The position numbers and the translations under genes were made by a program. DNA of 64,000 nt, taken from assembly GCF_000374445.1 (NCBI RefSeq), contig NZ_KB894410.1:1-64000 (forward strand), in the 5' to 3' direction. Below are positions 46,941-55,869 of this stretch, piece by piece (position 1 is the first letter of the stretch; each line of letters begins with the position of its first letter). This DNA comes from Actinokineospora enzanensis DSM 44649 (GTDB taxonomy: Bacteria; Actinomycetota; Actinomycetes; Mycobacteriales; Pseudonocardiaceae). The notes under the pieces were generated by a model that was given only the letters and a program-made list of their open reading frames with translations, was not told where the DNA came from and did not search any database.

Positions 46941-47247
46941 CGAACGCTTAGCCGTCCGCCTTCGACAGCCGGCAACCTCTGCGGCCAGGGTCCCCGTGCC
47001 AACCGGGACCCAGGGCCGCGGCGGGAGATAGTTGGGGGACAGCGGCCCGACGTACCGGCCGGCGCTCTCGGGGGAGGGAGAGCCGGCCGGTCGTCGTTTC
47101 CGGGTCATTCCGTCGGAATCCCCGCGCCGCGACCGTTCGATCGCCGAACCGTCCGTGTCCACGATGTGTCCCGAGCGCCGCGTCCCGGGCACCGATGACC
47201 ATCGGGCCCGGGACGTGCCGGACGCTCTCGGATGGACCGACCCCGGA
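46941..47247. other. Convergent intergenic region
   Basis: This 307-bp stretch separates the converging AfsR-like and SGNH genes. Apart from the hairpin at 47055-47090 nothing recognisable is present. Confidence 0.6.
47055..47090. terminator. Bidirectional hairpin between convergent genes
   Basis: CCGGCCGGCGCTCTC (47055-47069) and GAGAGCCGGCCGG (47078-47090) form a long GC-rich stem with a small bulge. It lies between the convergent regulator and hydrolase genes. Confidence 0.7.
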
Positions 47248-48033
47248 TCAGACGTTCAGGCTCTCGCCGTCCACCTGGAAGGGCCGCAGTTCCGGACGCT
47301 TCGGCGCCAGACCGTCCCCGAGGGATTCCCCGGTGATCTGCCTGCGCACCCACGGGAGCAGGTGCGTGGTGGTCCAGGCCAGGTCGTCCTGCCGCAACCG
47401 CAGCCACGGCTTGCGCTCCTCGCTGGGCAACGGCTCCCGCCAGTCCTCGACGACCGGGACCCCGAGCACCTCCGCGGTGCGCAGCGCGATCCGTCGGTGA
47501 CCCTCGGTCGAGAAGTGCAACCGGTCGTCGCACCAGGACCGCCGGTCGTGCAGCACATCCATCGACCACAGATCTACCACCCGCGCGCCGTGCCGCTCGG
47601 CGATGGCCCGCAGGTGTCCGTTGTAGATGGCCACCTTGCCACGCACCCGGCGCAGCAACGGCTGCACCTTCGGGTCGGGCCCGGTGAACATCACCACCTC
47701 GCAGTCCACCGCGCGCAACGCGGCGACCGCCGTCTCGAACAGCGCCGCCACATCGTCGACATCGGTGCCCGGCGTGATGATGTCGTTGCCACCACCGCAC
47801 AGCGTCACCAGATCGGGCCGCGTCGTGACCGCGATCGGCACCTGCTCGTCGATGATCTCCTGCAGCATCTTCCCGCGCAGGGCCAGGTTCGCGTACTGGA
47901 ACCCACCCCGCTGCGCCGCCATGACCTCGGCCAGGCGGTCCGCCCAGCCGACGTAGCCACCACCCGGCGCCTCGTCGCTCATACCCTCGGTGAAGCTGTC
48001 CCCGATCGCGATCCAGCTGTCCCACCCGTGCAC
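47248..48033 (-). CDS. SGNH/GDSL-family esterase or lipase
   Basis: A 261-aa serine hydrolase of the SGNH fold, probably cytosolic as no signal peptide is present. Block I is WIAIGDSFTEGMSD (nucleophile Ser), the Gly of block II is in NLALRGKM, the Asn of block III is in LCGGGNDI, and the catalytic Asp/His in DDRLHFSTEGH. The C-terminal ~60 residues (WREPLPSEERKPWLRLRQDD) extend past the core as in a common actinobacterial subgroup. The substrate is unknown. Confidence 0.88.
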   Translation of the reverse strand: MHGWDSWIAIGDSFTEGMSDEAPGGGYVGWADRLAEVMAAQRGGFQYANLALRGKMLQEIIDEQVPIAVTTRPDLVTLCGGGNDIITPGTDVDDVAALFETAVAALRAVDCEVVMFTGPDPKVQPLLRRVRGKVAIYNGHLRAIAERHGARVVDLWSMDVLHDRRSWCDDRLHFSTEGHRRIALRTAEVLGVPVVEDWREPLPSEERKPWLRLRQDDLAWTTTHLLPWVRRQITGESLGDGLAPKRPELRPFQVDGESLNV

Positions 48034-48229
48034 AGCCGACCTCCCCTTCCGATCCGTTGCCTCTTACAACCAAACGTCCAGAATGCCCCCGCATTCCCGC
48101 TCGACGCCACCACCGGTGCAGGGCAGGGTAAGACCAACGTCCGACATCGACCACTCCATTCCCCGGTGTGCCTGAACACAGCCGGGGTCTGGCCTACCTA
48201 ACGCAGTTGACGTGCGGCAGGCTGGAGGC

Positions 48230-48874
48230 GTGACCGACTCGCTGTCCGACATCCTCGGCGGGCGCCGCGGCGCGCTGGACGCCACCGCGCCGCCGCTGGC
48301 GTTCGCGGCGGGCTACCTGGTGTCCGACAACCGGATCGGCTGGGGCGCGGCGGTCGCCCTGCTCACCGCCGCCGTGGTCGCGATCATCCGGGTCACCCGG
48401 GGCGAACGGGTGACCGCGGTGGTCGGCAGCAGCACGGCGGTGGTGGTCGGGGCGATCGTGGCCCTGCACACCGGTCGGGGTGAGGACTTCTTCCTGGTCC
48501 AACTGTTGTCAAACATCGGCAGCGCCCTCGCGTGGGCTGTGAGCGTGCTCATCCGCTGGCCGCTGCTGGGTGTCGTGGTCGGCACCCTGCTCGGTCAGAA
48601 GACCCGGTGGCGGCGCGATCCGCAGTTGCTCCGCGCCTACAGCCGGGCGAGTTGGGTCTGGGTGTTCGGCCAGTACACGCTGCGCACGGTGATTTACGGC
48701 GCGTTGTGGCTGGCGGGCAACGTCACGGCGTTGGCGATCGCGCGTGTCGTGCTCTCCTGGCCACTGGTCGCCGTGGTGGTCGCTGCGAGCGCTGCGGTGC
48801 TGGCCAGATCGCTGCCGGAGGGACATCCCGGCATCCGCCACCCGCGCATCCCGCAGCCCGCGGCGAAGCCCTAG
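48230..48874 (+). CDS. DUF3159 membrane protein
   Basis: A 214-aa integral membrane protein with about five to six hydrophobic helices, matching the actinobacterial DUF3159 family (ILGGRRGALDATAPPLAFAA; YSRASWVWVFGQYTLRTVIY). Its function is unknown. GTG 48230 gives the usual N-terminus but GGAGG lies only 1 nt before it, so GTG 48212 may be used instead. It is divergent from the SGNH gene. Confidence 0.8.
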   Translation: MTDSLSDILGGRRGALDATAPPLAFAAGYLVSDNRIGWGAAVALLTAAVVAIIRVTRGERVTAVVGSSTAVVVGAIVALHTGRGEDFFLVQLLSNIGSALAWAVSVLIRWPLLGVVVGTLLGQKTRWRRDPQLLRAYSRASWVWVFGQYTLRTVIYGALWLAGNVTALAIARVVLSWPLVAVVVAASAAVLARSLPEGHPGIRHPRIPQPAAKP

Positions 48875-48939
48875 CGGGACCGACGGTCGGCCCGTCGACC
48901 GGCAGGCGACCGGACGGCGGCGGCCCGCACCGCGGTTGG

Positions 48940-49977
48940 TCATCGGGGGCGGGCGGCGTCGGCCCCGAAGGCGTCCAGGGCCGCGAGCCAGGCCGCGCCC
49001 ACGGCCCCGTCCTCGGCCCCGACCACCTCCCGGTCGGCCAACAACTCCCGCACCCGATCACCGACCAGGGTGCGCAGCACACCGCCGACCAGCACCACCG
49101 GCCCGTCGACGTACACGCTCGACACTTGTCCCGCCAGGGATCGCGCCGCGCGCTCCACGATCCCGGCGGCCACCGGATCGGTGTGCGCCGCCGCTGTCAC
49201 CAACGGCGAAAACCGCGCCAACCGCACCGGCTCGTCCCGTCTCACCGCCGCGATAACCATCCCGAAAAGTGTCGCGGCAGCCAGCAGTTCATGATCTTCC
49301 CCTGTCCCCGTCGGTTCTCCCGCGAGGTCGCGGGAGCGATTCGAGGCCAGGTTATGCAGGCCCTCGGACGAGTCCAAGGCGATCTCGCCGCCTGTGGATG
49401 AATCCGGGGATTGTGGATAACTCGGCTGTGGATAACCCAGCGCGCCCAGCACCGAGGCGGCCAACACGCCCATCGGCTCCTGCCCCTGCAGGGTGCGTAG
49501 GGTCGCCCGGACGGCCTCGCGCCCGATCCAGAAGGCCGACCCCTCGTCGCCCAGCAGCCAGCCGTACCCGCCCGCCGTGGCGACCCGTGCCCGGCCGACC
49601 AGGCGAATCGCGATCGACCCGGTCCCGGCGATCAGCACCGTCCCGTCCGGGGACGCCGTGCCCGAGGCGAACGCCACCTCCGCGTCCACCACGACGCGCG
49701 GCCGTAAGATCGCGAACACCGGCCGGAAGGCGGCCGCGACCGGCGGCGAGCCCAGCGCGGAGTACCCCGCCAGACCGATCACGCAGGCCGCGAGGGGACG
49801 TCCGCCCAGCGCCTCGCGCGCGGCGGTGAGGATGTTGTCCGCGGCCACGGCGGGCGCGACGGATACCGGGTTCGCCCCGCCCGCGCGCCCCCGCCCGACC
49901 ACGGTCCCGGCCGCGTCGACCGCCAGCGCCCGGGTCGTGCTCCCGCCCGCGTCGATGCCCAGCGCGACCCCGCTCAC
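48940..49977 (-). CDS. BadF/BcrA-type ATPase, N-acetylglucosamine kinase-like
   Basis: An ASKHA-fold sugar kinase of 345 aa. The phosphate loops are GIDAGGSTTRALAVD near residue 5 and VLIAGTGSIAIRLV in the middle, with GGYGWLLGDEGSAFWIG typical of the N-acetylglucosamine kinase group. GTG 49977 follows GGAG. An SIS-domain sugar isomerase/deaminase and a DasR-like regulator lie next door, supporting aminosugar use. A stretch of about 45 residues (GYPQPSYPQSPDSST and beyond) is an insertion relative to the core fold and is encoded by DNA containing three DnaA-box-like 9-mers. Confidence 0.87.
   Translation of the reverse strand: MSGVALGIDAGGSTTRALAVDAAGTVVGRGRAGGANPVSVAPAVAADNILTAAREALGGRPLAACVIGLAGYSALGSPPVAAAFRPVFAILRPRVVVDAEVAFASGTASPDGTVLIAGTGSIAIRLVGRARVATAGGYGWLLGDEGSAFWIGREAVRATLRTLQGQEPMGVLAASVLGALGYPQPSYPQSPDSSTGGEIALDSSEGLHNLASNRSRDLAGEPTGTGEDHELLAAATLFGMVIAAVRRDEPVRLARFSPLVTAAAHTDPVAAGIVERAARSLAGQVSSVYVDGPVVLVGGVLRTLVGDRVRELLADREVVGAEDGAVGAAWLAALDAFGADAARPR
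49393..49435 (+). repeat. Cluster of three DnaA-box-like 9-mers inside the kinase gene
   Basis: TGTGGATAA occurs at 49412-49420 and 49427-49435, and TGTGGATGA at 49393-49401. The reverse complement TTATCCACA is the DnaA-box consensus. On the coding strand they produce the repeated YPQ(P/S) peptide in the kinase's insertion. Confidence 0.6.
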
Positions 49978-50094
49978 CGGCGCACTACTCCGTTCGGCGT
50001 AACATGTGGTGGCCCGCTCCGCTCCACCCCCTCGGCGGAGCGGGCACCTACGCCTACCTTGCGCACGGCCGAGTCGGGCGACATACACCCAGGC

Positions 50095-50236
50095 TAGGCG
50101 CTGTCCGGCAAGTCCGGCGCACGCTATCCGCGGGCGGAAAGCCCAAGTACAACCCGGTACGTGCGGCTTCCCGCCCGCGCGCCCGGAGACCACGCGGATC
50201 ACGAATCCCGCGCAACAGACTTGCCGGACAGCGCCT
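50095..50236. repeat. MITE-like element, copy 2 (142 bp)
   Basis: The left end TAGGCGCTGTCCGGCAAGTC (50095-50114) is identical to copy 1 at 98. The right end GACTTGCCGGACAGCGCC (50218-50235) is its perfect reverse complement over 18 bp. The inner sequence is nearly identical to copy 1 apart from a ~24-bp gap. It sits between the kinase gene and the 3' end of the SIS gene, 13 bp past the latter's stop. Confidence 0.82.
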
Positions 50237-50248
50237 GGTTACCCGACC

Positions 50249-51289
50249 TCAGCGGGTCTTGGTGACCTTGTTCAGCCCGCGCGGCGCGTCCGGGTCCCCG
50301 CCGCGAGCCAGCGACAGCCCGAGCGCGAGCCGCTGCAGCGGCAGCACCTCCAGGATCGGCGCCACCTCCTCCGCGCTCGCGGGCAGCTCCACCCGCAGCG
50401 TCGCGGGCACCGACGCGGCCGCCGAGCCCACCGCCACGATGTCGGCGCCGCTGCGCGCGACCACCTCCAGCACCTCGCGCATCGCCGTGCCGCCCGCGCC
50501 CTCGCTGGCCACCGCGAGCACGCCGGTGTCCGCGCCGACCGCGGCCACCGGGCCGTGCAGCAGGTCGGCACCGCTGTAGGCGCGCGCGGACAGGTAGCTG
50601 GTCTCGGCGAGCTTGAGCGCCGCCTCCGCCGCGGTGGCCGAGGAGTAGCCGCGGCCGGTGGTGACCATCCGGTCCACGAACCGCAGCCTGGCCACCGCCT
50701 CGTCCACGTTGTCCGCGGCCAGCGCCCGCTCGGCCAGCTCGCCGATCTCGGCGACCGCCTTGCCGTCGCCGCCGCGCACCGCGTCCACCAGCAGGTAGAG
50801 CGCGAGCAGGGTGGCGCTGTAGGTCTTGGTCGCGGCCACCGCCAGCTCCGGGCCCGCGCCGATGTCGATGGCCAGCTCGGCCGCCTCGACCAACGGCGAG
50901 TCCGGGGTGTTGGTGACCGCCACGGTCAGCGCGCCGCGCTCGCGGGCTGCCCGGGTGGCCTCGATCAGGTCCGGCGAGCCGCCGCTCTGGCTCACCGTCA
51001 CGTAGAGCACGTCACCGAGATCGGGCTGCGCGCCGTAGAGCGTGGTGGTCGACGGGGACACCAGGCCCGCGGGCAGGTTGAGCAGGACCTCGGTCAGGTA
51101 CTTGGCGTACAGGGCCGCGTGGTCGCTGGACCCGCGGGCGGCGAACAGGGCGAACCGGGGTCGGGCAGCGGCGATCCTGGCCGCCACCTCGGCGGTCTCG
51201 GCGCGCTTGGCGACCGCGGCGGCCAGCACGGCGGGCTGCTCGGCGATCTCGGCACGCATCCGTTCGCCGGATGGTTGCGGGTTCGTCAT
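50249..51289 (-). CDS. SIS-domain aminosugar isomerase/deaminase (NagB-II/AgaS type)
   Basis: A 346-aa protein with two SIS domains and no glutaminase domain. Signatures are MRAEIAEQPAVLA, FAARGSSDHAALYAKY, TVSQSGGSPDLIEATR, GRGYSSATAAEAALKLAET and the C-terminal GLNKVTKT. Such stand-alone GlmS-like proteins act as glucosamine-6-phosphate deaminases or aldose-ketose isomerases. A dre-like DasR site lies 19 bp upstream of its start, and the DasR-like gene is divergent from it, so regulation by that protein is likely. Confidence 0.88.
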   Translation of the reverse strand: MTNPQPSGERMRAEIAEQPAVLAAAVAKRAETAEVAARIAAARPRFALFAARGSSDHAALYAKYLTEVLLNLPAGLVSPSTTTLYGAQPDLGDVLYVTVSQSGGSPDLIEATRAARERGALTVAVTNTPDSPLVEAAELAIDIGAGPELAVAATKTYSATLLALYLLVDAVRGGDGKAVAEIGELAERALAADNVDEAVARLRFVDRMVTTGRGYSSATAAEAALKLAETSYLSARAYSGADLLHGPVAAVGADTGVLAVASEGAGGTAMREVLEVVARSGADIVAVGSAAASVPATLRVELPASAEEVAPILEVLPLQRLALGLSLARGGDPDAPRGLNKVTKTR

Positions 51290-51307
51290 CTGCGGCTCCT
51301 CAGCAGG

Positions 51308-51323
51308 TAAGGTCTAGACCAAT
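51308..51323. promoter_or_regulatory. dre-like DasR operator
   Basis: TAAGGTCTAGACCAAT matches the DasR responsive element ACTGGTCTAGACCAGT at 12 of 16 positions, with the central GGTCTAGACC palindrome intact. It lies between the divergent SIS and GntR genes. Confidence 0.75.
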
Positions 51324-51455
51324 CATACCGTGCGGGCGCCGCCACGCGTCCAGCCCGTCGGTCACGGTCGGACCAAACCGGCGGGGTGTGATCGCGTCAG
51401 GCACCCCCGACAAGGCATTCTGTAGGGGTCGGGCGCAAGACTCAGGAGGGACGCC

Positions 51456-52211
51456 ATGCTGGAGATGTCCACGGCCGACGGGTCGGACACGGTGGCGCGC
51501 GTGCAACGGGAACCCAAGTACTGGGGTCTCAAGCGCCACTTGCTCGACCTGCTCGGCTCCATGCCTCCCGGCTCGCCCATCCCAACCGAACGCTCACTGG
51601 CCACCGAGTTCGACGTCTCCCGCACCACGGTCCGCCAGGCACTGGCCGAGCTGACCGTCGAGGGCAGGCTACTGCGGGTGCAGGGCAAGGGCACCTTCGC
51701 TGCCGAGCCCAAGGTCGCCCAGCGACTGCAGCTGTCCTCCTACACCGAGGACATGCGCGCCCAGGGCCGCGAACCGTCCAGCAAGCTGCTGGAGGTCTCC
51801 GAGATCCCCGCCGAGGCCGACCTGGCCCGGCTGTTGGGCATCCGCGCGGGCGCCAAGGTGCTGCGACTGCACCGGCTGCGGCTGGCCGACGGGGAACCGA
51901 TGGCGATGGAGACCACGCACCTGCCGCTGGGCCGCTTCCGCGGCCTGCGCCGCTACGTCAGCGGCGGCGGCTCGCTCTACCAGGTGCTCCGGGAGCGGTT
52001 CGATGTCGAGATGGGACACGCCGAGGAGACGATCGAAACCGCGCTGGCCGGTCCGCACGAGGCCGAGCTGCTCGGCGCGGACGTGGGCATGCCGATGCTG
52101 CTGCTGTCGCGGCACTCGTTCGACACCGACGAGCGGCCGGTGGAATGGGTGCGGTCGGTCTACCGGGGCGACCGCTACAAGTTCGTGGCCACGCTGAACC
52201 GGCCGTCCTGA
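51456..52211 (+). CDS. dasR: GntR/HutC-family regulator, DasR-like
   Basis: A 251-aa repressor with a GntR winged helix (about 25-90: [37 protein letters not shown]) and a UTRA effector domain (about 95-245). The domain arrangement, divergent SIS gene and GGTCTAGACC operator all match DasR, the GlcN-6-P-responsive regulator of aminosugar uptake and development in Streptomyces. ATG 51456 follows GGAGGG. Orthology is inferred from context and motif. Confidence 0.85.
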   Translation: MLEMSTADGSDTVARVQREPKYWGLKRHLLDLLGSMPPGSPIPTERSLATEFDVSRTTVRQALAELTVEGRLLRVQGKGTFAAEPKVAQRLQLSSYTEDMRAQGREPSSKLLEVSEIPAEADLARLLGIRAGAKVLRLHRLRLADGEPMAMETTHLPLGRFRGLRRYVSGGGSLYQVLRERFDVEMGHAEETIETALAGPHEAELLGADVGMPMLLLSRHSFDTDERPVEWVRSVYRGDRYKFVATLNRPS

Positions 52212-52216
52212 CCAAG

Positions 52217-53719
52217 GTGACCGCGACACTCGCCGACATCCGCTGGGGCAGCGCCCCGGCGCGCGGCGTGCTGGCCACCACCATCCTCGGGTCGGGGATG
52301 GCCATGCTCGACGGCAGTGTCGTCAACGTCGCCCTGCCGCGTATCGGCACCGAGCTGGACGCCTCGGTCGCCGGTCTGCAGTGGATCCTGGACGGCTACC
52401 TGCTCGCGTTGGCCTCGCTCATCCTGGTCGCGGGCTCACTCGGCGACCGTTATGGGCGAAGACGGGTGTTCCTGGTCGGTGTGGTGTGGTTCGGCGCCGC
52501 GTCGGTTTTGTGCGGTTTGGCGCAGAACACGGCCATGCTGGTCGCGGCGCGGGTGCTACAGGGCATCGGCGGCGCGCTGCTGACCCCGGGCTCGCTCGCG
52601 ATCCTGCAATCGGTCTTCCACCGCGAGGACCGCGCACGTGCCATCGGAGCGTGGTCGGGTCTCGGCGGCCTCGCGGCCGCGGCGGGACCACTCGTCGGCG
52701 GCCTGCTGGTACAGGCGTGGTCCTGGCGGCTGGCGTTCCTGGTGAACATCCCGGTCGCCATCGCGTGCGTCCTGCTGGCGCTGCGCTACGTCCCGGAGAC
52801 GAGGGACGGCGAGGTGACCGGTCACCCGGACGTGGCGGGCTCGACCCTGGGCGCGCTCGGCCTCGCCGGGATCACGACAGCGTTGGTCGAGGCCCCGGTA
52901 CGCGGCGCGGACTGGCTGGTCGTCGGCGCGGGCGTACTCGGCGTGCTGGCGCTGGGGACGTTCGTGGTGATGCAACGCCGCCAACGAACGCCGCTCGTGC
53001 CGCCCGCCCTGTTCACCGGCCACACGTTCGTCATCTCGAACGCACTCACGTTTGTCGTCTACGCGGCACTGGGCGGCGTGATGATGCTGATGGTCCTGCA
53101 ACTACAGGTCTCACTCGGCTACCCACCGACCGCAGCGGGCGTGGCGGGCCTCCCGATCACGCTGATCATGCTGACGCTGTCGGCCCGCTCCGGCAGACTC
53201 GCCGCCAAATGGGGCCCGCGCTGGTTCCTGGTCCTCGGCCCACTGACCGTGGCGGCGGGCATGCTCCTCATGCTGCGCATCGCCCCTGGCGCGTCATACC
53301 TGGGTTCGGTACTGCCCGCGGTGATCGTGTTCGGCCTCGGGCTGTCCATCGTGGTCGCTCCGGTGACAGCGACGGTCCTGGCCGCCGCCCCGGACCGCTA
53401 CGCGGGCGTGGCATCCGGCGTGAACAACGCGGTAGCCCGCACCGGAAGCCTCCTCGCGGTGGCAGTCCTGCCCGCGGTGGCCGGACTTACCGGCGCCGCT
53501 TACACAGACCCGGCGGCGTTGACATCGAGCTGGCGCATCTCCCTGTGGGTATGCGCCGGTCTCGCAGCCCTGGGCGGCCTCCTGGCCATCAGCATCCACG
53601 ACAACGTCCTGGCCGCCGCCCCGAAAACCCCCACCCCCGAATCCCCCCAACCCGGCGACTGCCTCCACTGCGGCGTCGAAGGCCCACCCACTCACGTCGT
53701 CCCGACCCGCGCCGCCTGA
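52217..53719 (+). CDS. MFS multidrug efflux transporter (EmrB/QacA, DHA2 type)
   Basis: A 500-aa proton-coupled exporter with 14 predicted helices. Typical motifs are LDGSVVNVALPRIGTEL in helix 1, LGDRYGRRRVFLVG (motif A) and RVLQGIGGALLTPGSLAIL (motif C region). The Cys-containing tail (GDCLHCGVEGPP) is unusual. The start is GTG 52217, 5 bp past the dasR stop. No drug can be assigned. Confidence 0.9.
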   Translation: MTATLADIRWGSAPARGVLATTILGSGMAMLDGSVVNVALPRIGTELDASVAGLQWILDGYLLALASLILVAGSLGDRYGRRRVFLVGVVWFGAASVLCGLAQNTAMLVAARVLQGIGGALLTPGSLAILQSVFHREDRARAIGAWSGLGGLAAAAGPLVGGLLVQAWSWRLAFLVNIPVAIACVLLALRYVPETRDGEVTGHPDVAGSTLGALGLAGITTALVEAPVRGADWLVVGAGVLGVLALGTFVVMQRRQRTPLVPPALFTGHTFVISNALTFVVYAALGGVMMLMVLQLQVSLGYPPTAAGVAGLPITLIMLTLSARSGRLAAKWGPRWFLVLGPLTVAAGMLLMLRIAPGASYLGSVLPAVIVFGLGLSIVVAPVTATVLAAAPDRYAGVASGVNNAVARTGSLLAVAVLPAVAGLTGAAYTDPAALTSSWRISLWVCAGLAALGGLLAISIHDNVLAAAPKTPTPESPQPGDCLHCGVEGPPTHVVPTRAA

Positions 53720-53761
53720 GCTGCTCACGCCCCAGCTGGACGAGCCCGCACCCTCCGCGGC

Positions 53762-53850
53762 CTGTGGACAGCTCCGCGCGCTACCTCGCCTACCAGCGGT
53801 AACGTAGAAATCCGGGGATCCCCCGCAAGCTATCCACAATCCGTCGAACC
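53762..53850 (+). repeat. GATCCCC-type dispersed repeat, copy A (partial)
   Basis: Shares CTGTGGACAGCTCCGCGCGC, TACCAGCGGTA, GGGGATCCCC and a TATCCACAAxxCGTCGAACC block with copies B and C, but diverges after about 90 bp. Confidence 0.65.
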
Positions 53851-53897
53851 GTCCCCAAGCACGCAGCGCCACTTGACGAGCCCCCGCTCCACCGCCC

Positions 53898-54029
53898 CTG
53901 TGGACAGCTTCGCGCACGGTCTCTCCCACCAGCGGTAGCGTGGAAATCGGGGGTCCCGGCGAGTTGTCCACAACCCCTCGAAACCATCCACAGGCCACCG
54001 ACGCGGCTTGTTTGCCCTGCTCAGCGTTC
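53898..54029 (+). repeat. Dispersed repeat copy B, left arm of a 2.2-kb inverted repeat
   Basis: This segment is the reverse complement of 55999-56131. A 72-bp block, from the CCCGGCGAG to the CTCAGCG, appears identical. It contains TTGTCCACA and ATCCACAGG motifs. Confidence 0.85.
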
Positions 54030-54126
54030 GGCAGGATTGGTAAGGACCCCGGGGCAGGATTTCCCATCTTCAGCCAGCGTGATCATGAAGCCCGGGTGGG
54101 CTCTGGTTCTCAGCGGGTGACGTGGG

Positions 54127-54786
54127 TCAGGTCGGTGGGGACTGGATTGAGGTGGCGGCGTCGGGAGACGACGTCGTGGTCGGGGGCGGTTGTGGGGTTG
54201 TCGTTGTGGTCGGGGCGGCGGATGTGGTGGGGGTGGGTGTCGTGGTTTGAGTGGGGGTTTGTGTCGGGGACGGGGTTGTTGTCTCCGGGGTGGTGGTGGG
54301 GGCTGTCGACGTGCTGGTCGGGGTCTCGTGCACGGTGACCGTGGTCGTTGAGGGTGGGCTCGTCGGCGCCGCCGGCTGCACCAGGTTGCCCAGGGTGGTG
54401 CCCTCGGCGCCGCTGAGTGACTCGCCGCGGGCGAACTCGACAGCGGTGATCACAGCCATGCCCAGGACGAACATCAGCACGCCGCCCGCGACCATCGCCC
54501 AGGGGCGTTTCGTCGCCGGTTTCGCGGGCGGTGCGGGTTCATCGGACTCGTCGTCGGTGCTCACGACCGTGCCGTTGCGGGTGATGATGCGGTCGCGCAC
54601 CGCGTCCCGAGTGCGTTCCAGCGAGCGCAGGTAGAGCGTGCCGCCGACGGTGGTGATCACGCTGGCCACCGCGGCGCCGGTGACGGTGCCCGCGACGCCC
54701 AGGGTGGAGCCGAGCAGCGCGGCGGTGGCTGCCGCGAGGGCGCCCGCCGCGACCTGGCTGATGCGAAGTGTGTGGTCCTGACTCAT
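54127..54786 (-). CDS. Membrane protein with Thr/Pro-rich external tail
   Basis: A 219-aa protein starting at ATG 54786. Hydrophobic segments lie near residues 12-50 and 95-115. A charged loop (RSLERTRDAVRDRIITRNG) lies between them, and the last 80 or so residues are almost only Thr, Pro and Ser, as in glycosylated or wall-spanning stalks. I recognise no family. It is divergent from the threonine dehydratase gene, and both lie within the inverted repeats. Confidence 0.78.
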   Translation of the reverse strand: MSQDHTLRISQVAAGALAAATAALLGSTLGVAGTVTGAAVASVITTVGGTLYLRSLERTRDAVRDRIITRNGTVVSTDDESDEPAPPAKPATKRPWAMVAGGVLMFVLGMAVITAVEFARGESLSGAEGTTLGNLVQPAAPTSPPSTTTVTVHETPTSTSTAPTTTPETTTPSPTQTPTQTTTPTPTTSAAPTTTTTPQPPPTTTSSPDAATSIQSPPT

Positions 54787-54921
54787 GATTCCGTTCGGTG
54801 TCGTTGCCGTGCCCCTCCATTGCCGCCGACGCGTGACGCGTTCGCCCGGTTGGCCCAAGGTGAGCTGCGCGACACCGCCCAGTCCATAGTGGACTTGGCG
54901 GCCCCGGTGCACACTGGGTGG

Positions 54922-55869
54922 GTGAACCTTGTCACCCTCGCCGACATCACCGCCGCCGCCGAGCGGATCGCGGGCACCGCCGTGCGCACCCCGCTGGTCC
55001 CGTGCCCGTGGGCCGATCGTCCACTGTGGATCAAGCCGGAGAGCCTGCAACCGGTGGGCGCGTTCAAGATCCGCGGCGCGTACAACGCCATCGCCCGCAT
55101 CGACGCGGCGACCAGAGCCCGCGGGGTGGTCGCCTACTCCAGCGGGAACCACGCCCAAGCCGTGGCCTACGCGGCCAAGGTGTTCGGGATCCCGGCGTGG
55201 ATCGTGGTCCCCGAGGACACGCCGACGGTCAAGGTCGAGGCTACCCGCGCGCACGGCGCGGAGGTGGTGCTCTCCGCCGTCGGGCAGCGCGAGGCCGTGG
55301 CCTACGAGATCGTCGAGCGGGAGAACGCGACGCTGGTGCCGCCGTTCGACGATCCGGGGGTGATCGCCGGGCAGGGCACGATCGGCCTGGAGATCGTCGC
55401 CGACCTACCTGACGTGGACCTCGTCCTGGCCCCGGTCAGCGGCGGCGGCCTGATCTCCGGCATCGCCGCCGCGGTCAAGGCCCTGCGCCCCGAGGCCCAG
55501 GTGTGGGCGGTGGAGCCGGAACTGGCCGCCGACACCGCCGAAAGCCTGGCCCGCGGCGAACGCGTCTCCTGGTCGGTCGCCGACCGCAACCGCACCATCG
55601 CCGACGGCCTGCGCAGCCAGCCATCGGAACTGACCTTCGCCCACCAGCAGGCCCTGGTCGACGGCATCGTCACCGTCTCCGAGGACGAGATCCGCGACGC
55701 CGTCGCCGTCCTGGCCCACCGCGCCCGCCTGATCGCCGAACCCAGCGGTGCCGTCGCCACCGCCGCCTACCTGCACCACGCCGACCGACTCCCACCCGGC
55801 AAGACCGTCACCATCCTCAGCGGCGGCAACCTCGACCCGACCACCCTCGCCGACCTGCTGAAGGCCTGA
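54922..55869 (+). CDS. Threonine/serine dehydratase family PLP enzyme
   Basis: A fold-type II PLP enzyme of 315 aa, without the regulatory ACT domain of biosynthetic IlvA. The PLP lysine is in LQPVGAFKIRGAYNA, the Asn loop is SSGNHAQAVAYAAK and the phosphate loop SGGGLISGIAAAV. It may deaminate threonine or serine or act as a serine racemase-like enzyme. The start is GTG 54922. It is divergent from the Thr/Pro-rich membrane protein. Confidence 0.88.
   Translation: MNLVTLADITAAAERIAGTAVRTPLVPCPWADRPLWIKPESLQPVGAFKIRGAYNAIARIDAATRARGVVAYSSGNHAQAVAYAAKVFGIPAWIVVPEDTPTVKVEATRAHGAEVVLSAVGQREAVAYEIVERENATLVPPFDDPGVIAGQGTIGLEIVADLPDVDLVLAPVSGGGLISGIAAAVKALRPEAQVWAVEPELAADTAESLARGERVSWSVADRNRTIADGLRSQPSELTFAHQQALVDGIVTVSEDEIRDAVAVLAHRARLIAEPSGAVATAAYLHHADRLPPGKTVTILSGGNLDPTTLADLLKA

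Larger units (their letters stand above)
53720..54126. other. Gene-free region carrying repeats A and B
   Basis: This 407-bp gap after the MFS gene holds two diverged tandem copies of the GGGATCCCCC-type repeat (53762-53850 and 53898-54029). No coding sequence is supported. Confidence 0.7.
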
